DNA from: Lacisediminimonas profundi
GTDB lineage: Bacteria > Pseudomonadota > Gammaproteobacteria > Burkholderiales > Burkholderiaceae_D
Direction: 5' to 3'
DNA: 64,000 nt
Assembly (NCBI RefSeq): GCF_008831265.1
Contig: NZ_VTTH01000003.1
Location: 124,001-188,000, forward strand
The notes under the pieces are model-generated. The model did no database searches. It worked only from the letters and a program-made list of their open reading frames with translations, and was not told where the DNA came from. Of this stretch, positions 9,158 to 20,830 are shown in pieces. A program made the position numbers and the translations under genes. The stretch's first letter is position 1. Each line of letters starts with the position of its first letter.

Positions 9158-9838
9158 TCAGACCCGTGCCGGGCTGGCGAGCAGGTCGAGGATCGCGAGC
9201 GGCGATTCGACGACGCAGTCGGCTTCCCATCCGTTCGGATCGTTGTCGCCACAGTATCCCCACGCGGCCGCAATGGCGAACATGCCGGCGGCTTTTGCTG
9301 CCTGCATGTCGCGCAGGTCGTCGCCGACATACCAGCAGTCAGACGCGCTGATTCCAATACGACGAGAGGCTTCGAACAGGGAGGCCGGGTGCGGCTTGAG
9401 GTGGGGCGTGGTGTCGCCGGCGATCACGCAGGAGGCGTCGCCGAGGCCAATCAGCGGTACCAGGAGATTCGTCAGGCGGGCCGCTTTGTTGGTGACTACG
9501 CCCCACTGTATGCTTCTTGCCTGCAATTGCATCAGAAGGGGGAGAACACCGTCGAACAGGGTGCTGCTTTCAGCGATCGCAGATTCATAGTTCGCAAGGA
9601 AGGCCACACGCAGCGCTTCGAATTCCTCATGGTCGGGCGCAATGCCGAAGGCGGCGCCGATCAGGCCGCGCGCACCGTGCGATGCGACCGGACGCAGCGC
9701 TTCATAGGGTGTGGGCGCCAGGCCGCGGTCGATGCGCAACTTGTTGACTGCGGCGGCCAGGTCGGGGGCGGTATCGGCCAGGGTGCCATCGAGATCGAAC
9801 AGGATGGCGCGCGGGGCCGGCAGGGCGGTGATGTTCAT
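9158..9838 (-). CDS. gph: Phosphoglycolate phosphatase, HAD family
   Basis: The 226-residue product has HAD motif I (ILFDLDGTLADTAPDLAAAV), motif II (GVVTNKAARL), a motif III Lys region (KPHPASLFEASRR) and motif IV (YVGDDLRDMQAAKAAG). This is the Gph type, which dephosphorylates 2-phosphoglycolate from DNA repair or oxygenase side reactions. It starts 25 bp after ubiG and is probably co-transcribed with it, a pairing common in proteobacteria. It is cytoplasmic and of normal length. Confidence 0.92.
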   Translation of the reverse strand: MNITALPAPRAILFDLDGTLADTAPDLAAAVNKLRIDRGLAPTPYEALRPVASHGARGLIGAAFGIAPDHEEFEALRVAFLANYESAIAESSTLFDGVLPLLMQLQARSIQWGVVTNKAARLTNLLVPLIGLGDASCVIAGDTTPHLKPHPASLFEASRRIGISASDCWYVGDDLRDMQAAKAAGMFAIAAAWGYCGDNDPNGWEADCVVESPLAILDLLASPARV

Positions 9839-9863
9839 TTGAATCGGCAGATGGGGGCTTGCT

Positions 9864-10559
9864 TCAGGCAGGGCGCTGGCAGGCCATCAGGTAGTTGACG
9901 TCGGTATCCTGGTTCAGCGAGTACATTTTTGTCAGCGGGTTGTAGGTCAGCCCCTTGACCGCGTCCAGGTCCAGTCCAGCATGGCGGGTATATCGTGCCA
10001 GTTCGGCCGGCTTGATGAATTTTGCATAGTCGTGGGTCCCCTTGGGCAGCATTTTCAGGACGTACTCGGCACCGATTACCGCGAAAAGATAGGACTTCGG
10101 GTTGCGGTTGATGGTCGAGAAGAATACGTGGCCACCCGGCCGGACCAATGTCGCGCAGGCATGGACGATGGCTTCGGGGTCGGGGACGTGTTCCAGCATT
10201 TCCATGCAGGTGACGACGTCGAAACCGGATGGCTCCCGCGCGGCCATGTCTTCGGCAGCGACCAGCTCGTACCGTACCTGCACGCCGGTTTCCAGGCTGT
10301 GCAAGTCAGCTACCTTCAGCGCTTTGTCGGAGAGATCGATGCCGGTGACTTCCGCACCTTTCCTGGCCATCGATTCAGCAAGGATTCCACCGCCGCAGCC
10401 GATATCAAGCACGCGCTTGCCCTTGAGCGGTGCGCGTGCGTTTATCCATTCGAGACGAAGCGGATTGATTTCGTGCAGCGGGCGGAATTCGGAGGTGGGA
10501 TCCCACCATCGATGGGCGAGATCGCTGAATTTCTGCACTTCTGATGGGTCGACGTTCAT
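9864..10559 (-). CDS. ubiG: Ubiquinone biosynthesis O-methyltransferase
   Basis: The 231-residue SAM-dependent enzyme carries out both O-methylations of ubiquinone synthesis. The SAM-binding motif is [16 protein letters not shown], followed by [12 protein letters not shown]. The family signatures [20 protein letters not shown] at the N-terminus and [12 protein letters not shown] are present, as is the [20 protein letters not shown] end. ATG 10559 ([11 protein letters not shown]) is chosen; a longer frame to 10619 adds an unrelated Ala-rich segment. It is the first gene of the ubiG-gph operon. Confidence 0.97.
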   Translation of the reverse strand: MNVDPSEVQKFSDLAHRWWDPTSEFRPLHEINPLRLEWINARAPLKGKRVLDIGCGGGILAESMARKGAEVTGIDLSDKALKVADLHSLETGVQVRYELVAAEDMAAREPSGFDVVTCMEMLEHVPDPEAIVHACATLVRPGGHVFFSTINRNPKSYLFAVIGAEYVLKMLPKGTHDYAKFIKPAELARYTRHAGLDLDAVKGLTYNPLTKMYSLNQDTDVNYLMACQRPA

Positions 10560-10696
10560 GGGAGTAATGATAGCGGTAGCAGCGTGTGCTTGTCGCCTCC
10601 AGATTGCGTGGCGGTGCAATCAGGCAAGGAAATCGGCCATGTTACTGCAATGCGGCGACCAACCTTGGCCCGGCTTCGCGGGGGCGGGGCAGTCAT

Positions 10697-10727
10697 AAAA
10701 AAACCCCGCCGAAGCGGGGTTTTTTTC
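10697..10727 (-). terminator. Strong terminator after ompA-like gene
   Basis: ACCCCGC-CGAA-GCGGGGT flanked by A-runs and T-runs on both sides, so it can work in either direction. It lies 15 bp past the stop of the leftward OmpA gene and separates it from ubiG. Confidence 0.93.
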
Positions 10728-10741
10728 CGACGGGTCGGAGA

Positions 10742-11422
10742 TTACTTCTTGCTGCGGGTACCGACGACTTCGATTTCCACGCGGCGGTTTTTAGCGCGGC
10801 CAGCGGAGGTCTTGTTGTCAGCGACCGGTTGCTTCTCGCCCTTGCCTTCGGTGTAGACGCGGTTGGCTTCGATACCTTTCGATACCAGATAGGCCTTCAC
10901 GGCTTCAGCGCGGCGGACAGACAGCTTCTGGTTGTACTTGTCGGTGCCAACGGAGTCGGTGTGGCCGACAGCGATGATCACTTCAAGGTTGATACCCTTC
11001 AGCTTGGAAGTCAGGTCGTCCAGCTTGGCTTTGCCGTCGGCCTTCAGGACTGCCTTGTCGAAGTCGAAGAAGGTGTCAGCAGCGAACGTGACTTTTTCGG
11101 AAGTCGGGGCAGGTGCTGGTGCTGGCTTCGGTGCTGGTGCGATCGCTGCGGGTGCAGGTTTCGCAGGTGCTGCCACAGGAGCGACGACTGCCGGCGCTGC
11201 GTATGGAGCATCGCAACCAGGCGTTGCGTCAGCCGGGGTCCAGTAGCCGGTACGTACGCACCAGCCGTGCTGGGATGCGACCGTAACGCCACGGAGGTCT
11301 TGTGCATAGCCGCTATGTGGGGCCTTTGCAGCAACGTCTTTCACGTTTGCTGTTTGGGCGGAAGCAGAAGCGGCAGCAACAACTGCGGTCGCAGCGAAGA
11401 CGAGTTTTACTAACTTATTCAT
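10742..11422 (-). CDS. ompA: OmpA family outer-membrane protein (paralogue 1)
   Basis: ATG 11422 (MNKLVKLVFAATAVVAAASA) gives 226 residues with a signal peptide ending near ASAQ. A short conserved domain follows (GYAQDLRGVTVASQHGWCVR, with YWTPADATPGCD and two cysteines), then a Pro/Ala linker, then the C-terminal OmpA domain that binds peptidoglycan (FFDFDKAVLK, VGHTDSVGTDKYNQKLSVRR, RAKNRRVEIEV). There is no 8-stranded barrel, so it is a periplasmic, cell-wall-tethered OmpA form as is usual in Burkholderiales. A strong terminator follows. The gene upstream (11738-12433) is a diverged copy. Confidence 0.92.
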   Translation of the reverse strand: MNKLVKLVFAATAVVAAASASAQTANVKDVAAKAPHSGYAQDLRGVTVASQHGWCVRTGYWTPADATPGCDAPYAAPAVVAPVAAPAKPAPAAIAPAPKPAPAPAPTSEKVTFAADTFFDFDKAVLKADGKAKLDDLTSKLKGINLEVIIAVGHTDSVGTDKYNQKLSVRRAEAVKAYLVSKGIEANRVYTEGKGEKQPVADNKTSAGRAKNRRVEIEVVGTRSKK

Positions 11423-11737
11423 ATTTCTCCTCTCGGGTGAGATCATCCGCAGCGCGAACTGCGCAACTAATCAAATTAAAGTTAAACGGTACAGATTGGC
11501 AACAATATACCATGCGGCTCAGATCAAATCATCAAATTATTACTTCTGTGAAATGAACCTGACTTAACATATTTTGCCATAACAGCAGCCTGTCGCTGGA
11601 ACTCGTCCGTCGGGGCATTGCTGATTCCGCTTCGTTGTGGCTATCGTACAACAGGTCATTTTCATGGCCGCGCGCCGCCTCCGCGAGCATTTTGCGCGTA
11701 GTGCGCTGCTTGGCATTGTGCCAAAGCAAACTCGGGA
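11423..11737. other. 315-bp AT-richer intergenic region between the two OmpA genes
   Basis: No gene is seen. The sequence is clearly richer in A and T near 11460-11580, as expected for the promoter of a highly expressed outer-membrane protein gene, and a TATATT -10-like box lies on the minus strand near 11505-11510. I could not find a matching -35 box. Confidence 0.4.
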
Positions 11738-12433
11738 TCATTTTCCCGGTCCGCGAATTTCGATCACTACTCGCCGGTTCGGCGCCAGGCATTCGATCAG
11801 CTTCTTGCGCGGCAGCTTGTCGTCGCAAGCCTTGATGGACTGGGTCTTGCCTGCGCCGAGCATGTCGATCGGCGCGTTGATTCCCTTTGACTGTATATAT
11901 GTAGCGACGGCTGCGGCCCGCTTTTCGGACAATTTCTGATTGGACTGGTGCGATCCGATACGGTCGCTGTGGCCGGTCACGATAAGCAAATCCACTTTTG
12001 AGCAGGCGGCGATCTTTCCGGGCAATTCGGCGTCGATGCGTTTTCTTGCGGCAGGTGTCAATACGGCCTTGTTGAACGCGAATGTTTCGTCGGCACCGAG
12101 CGTGATCGACGCGTCGCACCGTTTCGGGGCGGGTTTCGGTGCCGCAGCAACGACAGCGGGTGCTGCCGGGGCCGGTGCAGCAGCAGCGGGGGGCGGGGCG
12201 GTTATTTTGGCCACCGGCGCAGCAAGGGTGCCGTCACAGCCGATCACGCCATCGGCCGGTGTCCAGTAGCCATTGCGAACGCACAGTCCGTGTTGCGTGC
12301 GGACCACCATTCCGCGCGAATCCTGCGCGTAAGCACTACTGGGTGAGTCGGCTTTCACGTCGGTGCCGGTCTGGGCATGCGCCGCAAGCACCGTCATGCT
12401 CATCAGGATGCCGGCAGTCAGTTTGTCAAGCAT
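11738..12433 (-). CDS. OmpA family outer-membrane protein (paralogue 2)
   Basis: ATG 12433 follows GGAGGG with 5-bp spacing and gives 231 residues: a signal peptide (KLTAGILMSMTVLAAHA), the same Cys-containing segment as paralogue 1 (AYAQDSRGMVVRTQHGLCVR, YWTPADGVIGCD), a Pro/Ala linker and an OmpA domain (FAFNKAVLTP, VTGHSDRIGSHQSNQKLSEK, NRRVVIEIRG). It carries two extra cysteines in the OmpA domain (AACSKVD, IKACDDKL, plus LIECLAP), which could form disulfides. The architecture shared with paralogue 1 shows a tandem duplication that has diverged considerably. It diverges from gyrA. Confidence 0.88.
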   Translation of the reverse strand: MLDKLTAGILMSMTVLAAHAQTGTDVKADSPSSAYAQDSRGMVVRTQHGLCVRNGYWTPADGVIGCDGTLAAPVAKITAPPPAAAAPAPAAPAVVAAAPKPAPKRCDASITLGADETFAFNKAVLTPAARKRIDAELPGKIAACSKVDLLIVTGHSDRIGSHQSNQKLSEKRAAAVATYIQSKGINAPIDMLGAGKTQSIKACDDKLPRKKLIECLAPNRRVVIEIRGPGK

Positions 12434-12658
12434 GGTGCCCTCCTTGCAGTCATTGTTTGTCGAACAGGCAAGCCCTGTTGCCTGTGTTTTGATTAGAGCA
12501 CAGCCAGCCGTCGGAGTCAGCCGGTTCGGCCCTCCGGCGGTCAAGCGAGCCGCTGGGGCGGGATGGCGGGTGGCCGCATGGTAAAATCCCTCGTTTTCCT
12601 TGTACCGCGGTGTATCGCTTCTGCGATCGCCATTCCGTCACTGAACTACCGGCCAGAC

Positions 12659-15298
<2,640 letters not shown>

Positions 15299-15315
15299 AA
15301 GCCATCCGGGGAGAT

Positions 15316-16389
15316 ATGAACGACGATCAACTGAAGCCGCTGCGCGAAAAAATTGACGCCCTCGACGCGCAACTGCTGGAACTGCTGAACGAGCGCGCGC
15401 GGGTCGCGCAGCAGGTAGGGCACATCAAGTCGCTTACCAATGCACCGGTGTTCCGCCCGGAGCGCGAGGCGCAGGTGCTGCGCAACGTGGCCGAGCGCAA
15501 CCCGGGGCCGTTGTATGGCGCCGACGTGCAATCGATATTCCGGGAGGTGATGTCGGCCTGCCGGGCGCTGGAAAAGCGGGTTTCCGTCGCTTTCCTGGGC
15601 CCTGCCGGCACCTACAGCGAGCAGGCCGTGTTCCGCCAGTTCGGCCAGGCAGTAGAGGGCGTGCCCTGCGTTTCGATCGATGAAGTGTTTCGCGCGACCG
15701 AGGCAGGGACTGCGGATTTTGGCGTGGTGCCGGTCGAGAATTCCAACGAGGGTACGATCAACCGCACGCTGGACCTGTTGCTGCAGACCACGCTCACCAT
15801 CAGCGGCGAGATTTCGCTGCCGGTGCATCACAACCTGATGACGCTCGGCGGTTCGATGGACGGCGTGCAGCGCATCTGCGCCCATTCGCAGGCGCTGGCG
15901 CAATGCCAGAATTACCTGAACCAGAACTATCCGCAGATCCAGCGCCAGTCAGTTGCTTCAAATGGCGAAGCGGCACGCCTGGCGTCGGAAGACCCGACCA
16001 TTGCGGCAATCGCCGGCGAAAGCGCGGGCAGTCGCTACGGGCTGCAGGTGGTGCAGTCGCACATCCAGGACGATCCGCACAATACGACCCGTTTCGCGGT
16101 CATTGGCCGCCTGCGTCCGGCGCCCAGCGGCAACGACCATACCTCCGTGGTGCTGTCGGTTGCCAACAAGGCGGGAGCGGTCTACAACCTGCTCGCGCCG
16201 CTGGCGAAGCACGGCGTGTCGATGACCCGTTTCGAATCGCGCCCGGCCCGGCTCGGCACCTGGGAGTACTACTTCTACGTCGATCTCGAAGGTCATGCGG
16301 ACGACGAGAAAATGCGCGGCGCGCTGGACGAACTGAAACAGAACGCCGCGTTCTTCAAGCTGCTCGGTTCCTATCCGCTGGGTGTGTAA
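15316..16389 (+). CDS. pheA: Chorismate mutase / prephenate dehydratase (P-protein)
   Basis: This 357-residue bifunctional enzyme converts chorismate to prephenate and then to phenylpyruvate. Residues 1-90 form an AroQ chorismate mutase (REKIDALDAQLLELLNERAR), and the middle is prephenate dehydratase (FLGPAGTYSEQAV, VPVENSNEGTINRTLDLLL). The C-terminal ACT domain has the ESRP phenylalanine-binding motif (RFESRPARLGTWEYYFYVDL), so feedback inhibition by Phe is likely. ATG 15316 follows GGGGAG. It directly follows gyrA; serC, which I recall between them in relatives, is missing. A 9-bp tandem repeat follows the stop codon. Confidence 0.97.
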   Translation: MNDDQLKPLREKIDALDAQLLELLNERARVAQQVGHIKSLTNAPVFRPEREAQVLRNVAERNPGPLYGADVQSIFREVMSACRALEKRVSVAFLGPAGTYSEQAVFRQFGQAVEGVPCVSIDEVFRATEAGTADFGVVPVENSNEGTINRTLDLLLQTTLTISGEISLPVHHNLMTLGGSMDGVQRICAHSQALAQCQNYLNQNYPQIQRQSVASNGEAARLASEDPTIAAIAGESAGSRYGLQVVQSHIQDDPHNTTRFAVIGRLRPAPSGNDHTSVVLSVANKAGAVYNLLAPLAKHGVSMTRFESRPARLGTWEYYFYVDLEGHADDEKMRGALDELKQNAAFFKLLGSYPLGV

Positions 16390-16409
16390 GAAACGGAGCA
16401 GCGAAGCGT

Positions 16410-16463
16410 CAGACAAGTCAGACAAGTCAGATAAGTCAGATAAGTCAGATAAGTCAGATAAGT
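16410..16463. repeat. Tandem repeat, six 9-bp units
   Basis: CAGAYAAGT is repeated six times without interruption (two units with C, four with T), 20 bp after the pheA stop. Just beyond, CAGCCCAGCCAT occurs twice. The repeats fill the pheA-hisC gap and may vary in number by slippage. Confidence 0.9.
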
Positions 16464-16530
16464 CACTCATCCAGCCCAGCCATTCAGCCCAGCCATATCC
16501 TTAAGTCACTTTCGATTGCCAGAGTCCATC

Positions 16531-17643
16531 ATGTCCCACGTATTCGGTCCCGATTATGTCCGTGCCATTGCCCCCTACCAGGCTGGCAAACCCATCTCTG
16601 AAGTTGCGCGGGAATTCGGCCTGGACGAGTCCAGCATCGTCAAGCTGGCCTCCAACGAGAATCCGCTGGGCATGCCGGATTCGGCGCGCAAGGCAATGGC
16701 GCGCGCGATCGAAGACATCGGCCGCTATCCCGATGCCAACGGCTTCGAACTGAAACGCGTCGTCAGCGCCAAATACGGCGTGCCCGAAGACTGGGTCACG
16801 CTGGGTAACGGCAGCAACGACATTCTCGAAATCGCGGCGCACGCATTCGTGCAGCCGGGGCAGTCGGTTGTGTATTCCGAATATTCGTTCGCCGTCTACC
16901 CGCTCGCCACCCAGGCAGTCGGGGCGCGCGCGATCATGGTGCCTGCAAAGCAGTTCGGGCATGACCTTCCGGCGATGGCGGATGCAATTGCGCCGGATAC
17001 CCGGCTGGTTTTCATTGCCAATCCGAACAATCCGACCGGCACCTTCCTGCCGGCAGCAGAGATAGAGGCATTCCTGAAGCGAGTGCCGCCGCATGTGGTG
17101 GTGGTGCTCGACGAAGCCTATAACGAATACCTGGCGCAGGAACTGCAGTACGATTCGATTGCATGGGTGCGCCAGTATCCGAACCTGCTGGTGTCTCGCA
17201 CGCTGTCCAAGGCGTACGGACTGGCCGGCCTGCGCGTCGGCCTGGGCATTGCCCAGCCGGTGCTGACCGACCTGCTCAACCGCATCCGCCAGCCGTTCAA
17301 CGTGAATTCGCTGGCACAGGCAGCAGCGGTAGCGGCCCTGACCGATGCCGAATTCCTGGCCCGCAGCGCGCGCGTCAACAGCGAGGGCTATGCCCAGCTG
17401 ACCGAAGCGTTCCGTGCGATGGACATCGAATTCATCCCGTCTTATGGCAACTTCATCCTGTTCCGGGCCGGCGCCGACGACGACGCCGGTGCCCGTGTCA
17501 ACCTGGCCTTGCTCAAGCAAGGTGTGATCGTGCGGCCGGTCGGAAGTTACGGCCTGCCGCAGTGGCTGCGGGTTTCGATCGGCCTGCCGGAAGAGAACGC
17601 CGCGTTCATCAATGCGCTGAAAAAAGCGCTGCAAAAAACCTGA
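16531..17643 (+). CDS. hisC: Histidinol-phosphate aminotransferase
   Basis: The 370-residue PLP enzyme of fold type I transfers an amino group to imidazole-acetol phosphate in histidine synthesis; relatives in this locus may also act on aromatic keto acids. Visible motifs are KLASNENPLGMPDSARKAM, FIANPNNPTGTFLP, DEAYNEY and the PLP-Lys segment SRTLSKAYGLAGLRVG. ATG 16531 (MSHVFGPDYVRAIAPY) is preferred over an in-frame ATG at 16516; neither has a strong Shine-Dalgarno. Its place between pheA and tyrA suggests a role in tyrosine or phenylalanine transamination too. Confidence 0.95.
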   Translation: MSHVFGPDYVRAIAPYQAGKPISEVAREFGLDESSIVKLASNENPLGMPDSARKAMARAIEDIGRYPDANGFELKRVVSAKYGVPEDWVTLGNGSNDILEIAAHAFVQPGQSVVYSEYSFAVYPLATQAVGARAIMVPAKQFGHDLPAMADAIAPDTRLVFIANPNNPTGTFLPAAEIEAFLKRVPPHVVVVLDEAYNEYLAQELQYDSIAWVRQYPNLLVSRTLSKAYGLAGLRVGLGIAQPVLTDLLNRIRQPFNVNSLAQAAAVAALTDAEFLARSARVNSEGYAQLTEAFRAMDIEFIPSYGNFILFRAGADDDAGARVNLALLKQGVIVRPVGSYGLPQWLRVSIGLPEENAAFINALKKALQKT

Positions 17644-17658
17644 CTGAAGGCTTTCACC

Positions 17659-18573
17659 GTGCTCGACAAGATCGCAATCTTCGGGGTCGGCCTGATCGGC
17701 GGCTCGTTCGCGCTCGCGCTCAAACAGGCAGGCGCGGTGCGCCATGTGGTCGGCGTCGGCCGCAGCCGCGCATCGCTGGAGCGGGCGCTGGAACTGGGCA
17801 TCATCGACGAGATCGCGACATCGGCTGCGCAGGCAGTGGCCGGAGCCGATCTCGTATTGCTGGCTGCGCCGGTGGCCCAGACTGAAAATATCCTGCGCCA
17901 GATCCAGCCGGCAATCGGACCTTCCACCGTGATCACTGACGCCGGCAGCACCAAGTCCGACGTGGTCGCGGCTGCGCGCCGCGCGCTGGGCGAAAAGGTC
18001 GCCCAATTCGTCCCGGGACACCCGATCGCCGGTCGCGAAATGAACGGTCCCGACGCTGCCTTGCCGCAGCTTTATGCGGGCAAGAAAGTCGTGATTGCGG
18101 CGCTGCCTGAAAACAGCGATCAACATGTGGAACGCGTCGCGGCCGCATGGCGACGTTGCGGTGCGACCATCTTCCGCCTGAGCGCCGAACGGCATGACCA
18201 GGTGTTCGCCGCCGTCAGCCACCTGCCGCATTTCCTCGCCTACGCGCTGGTGGATGACATTGCACGCAAACCGAACGCCGACCAGTTGTTCCAGTACGCT
18301 GCAAGCGGGTTTCGCGACTTCACGCGTATCGCCGGGTCCTCGCCCGAGATGTGGCGCGACATCACGCTGGCCAACCGCGATGCGATGCTGGACGAACTCG
18401 ATGCCTACATTGTCCAGCTGCAGCGCATGCGCGCCATGCTCGATGCCGCCGACGGCCCAGGACTGGAGGCGGTGTATGCCAATGCCAGGCATGCGCGCGA
18501 AAACTGGATCGGCGCGATCGAGGCAGGCGACAAGACGCCGGCCAGCAAAGCCATTCAGGAAAACCAGCAATGA
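17659..18573 (+). CDS. tyrA: Prephenate dehydrogenase
   Basis: The 304-residue enzyme oxidatively decarboxylates prephenate (or arogenate) on the way to tyrosine. The NAD motif is [19 protein letters not shown], and the active-site region [18 protein letters not shown] and [12 protein letters not shown] are present. The start is GTG 17659, preceded by GAAGG. The stop codon overlaps the aroA start in ATGA, implying translational coupling. Confidence 0.95.
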   Translation: MLDKIAIFGVGLIGGSFALALKQAGAVRHVVGVGRSRASLERALELGIIDEIATSAAQAVAGADLVLLAAPVAQTENILRQIQPAIGPSTVITDAGSTKSDVVAAARRALGEKVAQFVPGHPIAGREMNGPDAALPQLYAGKKVVIAALPENSDQHVERVAAAWRRCGATIFRLSAERHDQVFAAVSHLPHFLAYALVDDIARKPNADQLFQYAASGFRDFTRIAGSSPEMWRDITLANRDAMLDELDAYIVQLQRMRAMLDAADGPGLEAVYANARHARENWIGAIEAGDKTPASKAIQENQQ

Positions 18574-19904
18574 AACATTATCCGCACCATCTCGACCTGC
18601 TACCCGCAGTTCGTGCCTCGGGAACCGTGCGCCTGCCCGGTTCGAAAAGCATTTCCAACCGTATCCTGCTGCTGTCGGCGCTGGCGGAGGGAACGACCAG
18701 GATCCTCGACCTGCTGGCGTCCGACGACACCAGCGTGATGCTATTGGCGTTGCAAAAGCTGGGCCTGGACTGGAAGCAGGAAGGCGAAAGCCGCAATTAC
18801 GTGGTGCAGGGCGCCAATTCCTCTTTTCCGGTACACCAGGCTGACCTGTTCCTCGGCAATGCCGGCACCGCGATCAGGCCGCTGACAGCCGCGCTGGCTG
18901 CGATCGGCGGCGACTACACGCTGCACGGTGTGGCGCGCATGCATGAACGACCGATCGGCGACCTGGTGGATGCCCTCAACGCAGTCGGCGCCCGGATCGA
19001 CTATACCGGCCAGCCTGGCTATCCGCCCCTGCACATCCAGCGCGGACGGATCCGCGCTGAACGCATGCAGGTGCGGGGCAATGTCTCCAGCCAGTTCCTG
19101 ACCGCATTGCTGATGGCGGCGCCCCTGATTGCGCGTGATGAAGACCTGACGATCGAAGTGATCGGCGAACTGATTTCCAAGCCCTACATCGAGATCACGC
19201 TCAACCTGATCCAGCGCTTCGGCGTCGAGGTCCGGCGCAATGGCTGGCAGTCGTTCACGGTCCCGGCCGGTCAACACTATGTTTCGCCGCGCGAGGTACA
19301 GGTCGAAGGCGACGCCTCGTCGGCATCCTACTTCCTTGCTGCCGGCGCGATTGCAGGCGGTCCGGTGCGGGTCGAGGGCGTCGGGCGCGACAGCATCCAG
19401 GGCGATGTCCGTTTCGTCGAGGCGCTGCAGCAGATGGGCGCCACCGTTGACAGCGGCGCCACCTGGATCGAAGCCCGCTCGAACGGCGTGCTCAAGGCGC
19501 TCGATGCGGACTGCAACCACATACCGGACGCCGCGATGACGCTGGCAGTCGCCGCCTTGTACGCGGACGGCCCCAGCATCCTGCGCAATATCGCCAGCTG
19601 GCGGGTCAAGGAAACCGACCGTCTCAATGCCATGGCGACCGAGTTGCGCAAGCTGGGCGCCGAAGTGGAGGAGGGCGCCGATTACCTGCGCATCGTCCCG
19701 CCGGAACAAATCCGGCCGGCTGCGATCGACACTTATGATGATCACCGGATGGCCATGTGTTTCTCGCTCGCCACGCTGGACGGCGCGGCGCGCAAGGGCG
19801 CAGCGATCCGGATCAATGATCCCAAGTGCGTCGCGAAAACCTTCCCCGACTATTTCCAGGCATTTGCCGGCATCGTGCAGCGCCGTCCGGCCGACCCGCA
19901 ATAA
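18570..19904 (+). CDS. aroA: 3-phosphoshikimate 1-carboxyvinyltransferase (EPSP synthase)
   Basis: The 444-residue enzyme joins shikimate-3-phosphate and PEP, the sixth step of the shikimate pathway. Motifs: [50 protein letters not shown] and [13 protein letters not shown]. The [10 protein letters not shown] loop is of the class I type, which is normally glyphosate-sensitive. The ATG at 18570 overlaps the tyrA stop. The end of the gene runs into a 10-bp tandem repeat. Confidence 0.97.
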   Translation: MKHYPHHLDLLPAVRASGTVRLPGSKSISNRILLLSALAEGTTRILDLLASDDTSVMLLALQKLGLDWKQEGESRNYVVQGANSSFPVHQADLFLGNAGTAIRPLTAALAAIGGDYTLHGVARMHERPIGDLVDALNAVGARIDYTGQPGYPPLHIQRGRIRAERMQVRGNVSSQFLTALLMAAPLIARDEDLTIEVIGELISKPYIEITLNLIQRFGVEVRRNGWQSFTVPAGQHYVSPREVQVEGDASSASYFLAAGAIAGGPVRVEGVGRDSIQGDVRFVEALQQMGATVDSGATWIEARSNGVLKALDADCNHIPDAAMTLAVAALYADGPSILRNIASWRVKETDRLNAMATELRKLGAEVEEGADYLRIVPPEQIRPAAIDTYDDHRMAMCFSLATLDGAARKGAAIRINDPKCVAKTFPDYFQAFAGIVQRRPADPQ

Positions 19905-19950
19905 CGAGCAATAACGAGCAATGACGAGCAATAACGAGCAATAACGAACG
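19901..19950. repeat. Tandem repeat, about five 10-bp units
   Basis: ATAACGAGCA is repeated nearly five times (the third copy has ATGACGAGCA, the last degenerates). The first unit contains the aroA stop codon, so the repeat starts inside the gene and fills the gap before cmk. Confidence 0.9.
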
Positions 19951-19974
19951 AGAATCAACAATATCAAAACGGCC

Positions 19975-20643
19975 ATGAATTCCAGTATTCCCGTCATTGC
20001 CATCGATGGTCCCACCGCCTCTGGCAAGGGCACGGTCGCCCAGCGCGTGGCCGACCATCTGGGCTATCACTATCTCGATTCGGGCGCCTTGTACCGCCTG
20101 ACGGCGTTTTCCGCAATGCGCGGGGGCGTCGACCTGGCGCACGAAGCGGCCTTGGCCGAATTGGCTTCCAGCCTCAAGATCCGCTTCGTGAACGACCAGA
20201 TACTGCTGGACGGGGAAGATGTCGCAAATGCAATCCGGGCAGAGGAAGTGGGTAACAGCGCCTCGAAAATCGCCGCGCTGCCGGCGGTGCGCCGGGCCCT
20301 GTTCGACCTTCAGGTCAGCTTTCGGACCTTACCCGGACTGGTTGCGGATGGCCGCGACATGGGGACCGTAATCTTCCCTGACGCCAGCCTCAAGGTGTTC
20401 CTGACTGCAAGTGTCGGAGCCCGCGCGCAGAGGCGCTATAAGCAATTGATTGACAAGGGTTTTTCTGCTAGCATGACCGACCTGCTGAAGGATTTGACCG
20501 AACGGGATGCGCGCGATTCAAACCGCGCCGTCGCGCCGCTCAAGCCAGCCGAAGGGGCGCATCTCCTGGACACTTCCGACATGACCGTAGACCAGGCTGT
20601 CGAACAAGTACTCGGGTGGTACGCCGCCGGGCGGGGAAGCTGA
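19975..20643 (+). CDS. cmk: Cytidylate kinase
   Basis: The 222-residue kinase phosphorylates CMP and dCMP. The P-loop is [17 protein letters not shown], followed by [14 protein letters not shown]. The NMP-binding part [15 protein letters not shown] and the lid [16 protein letters not shown] are typical. It sits just ahead of rpsA, as in most proteobacteria. Confidence 0.97.
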   Translation: MNSSIPVIAIDGPTASGKGTVAQRVADHLGYHYLDSGALYRLTAFSAMRGGVDLAHEAALAELASSLKIRFVNDQILLDGEDVANAIRAEEVGNSASKIAALPAVRRALFDLQVSFRTLPGLVADGRDMGTVIFPDASLKVFLTASVGARAQRRYKQLIDKGFSASMTDLLKDLTERDARDSNRAVAPLKPAEGAHLLDTSDMTVDQAVEQVLGWYAAGRGS

Positions 20644-20830
20644 TACCCGGCTTGCGCCGTTGTGCAGTTTTGTTGCCCCGGTTTCCGGGCTGCTTGTGTC
20701 CCTGCCCGTTGTTGTGCGTTGTTGCACGTTGTAGTGGTGCCCGTATCCGCATGTAGCGTCCACGGGTGTTTTTTAACCTCACCCAGCATCTTTCGCATTC
20801 CGCGCAAGACTGGCTAACCTCTCAAACCCT

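Noticed and set aside
16410..16463. CRISPR array
   Set aside because: Units are 9 bp and contiguous without spacers; it is a simple tandem repeat. No cas genes are in the window.
16501..18570. Long antisense frame across hisC and tyrA
   Set aside because: It spans two real genes and the translated sequence resembles no family; it results from high third-position GC.
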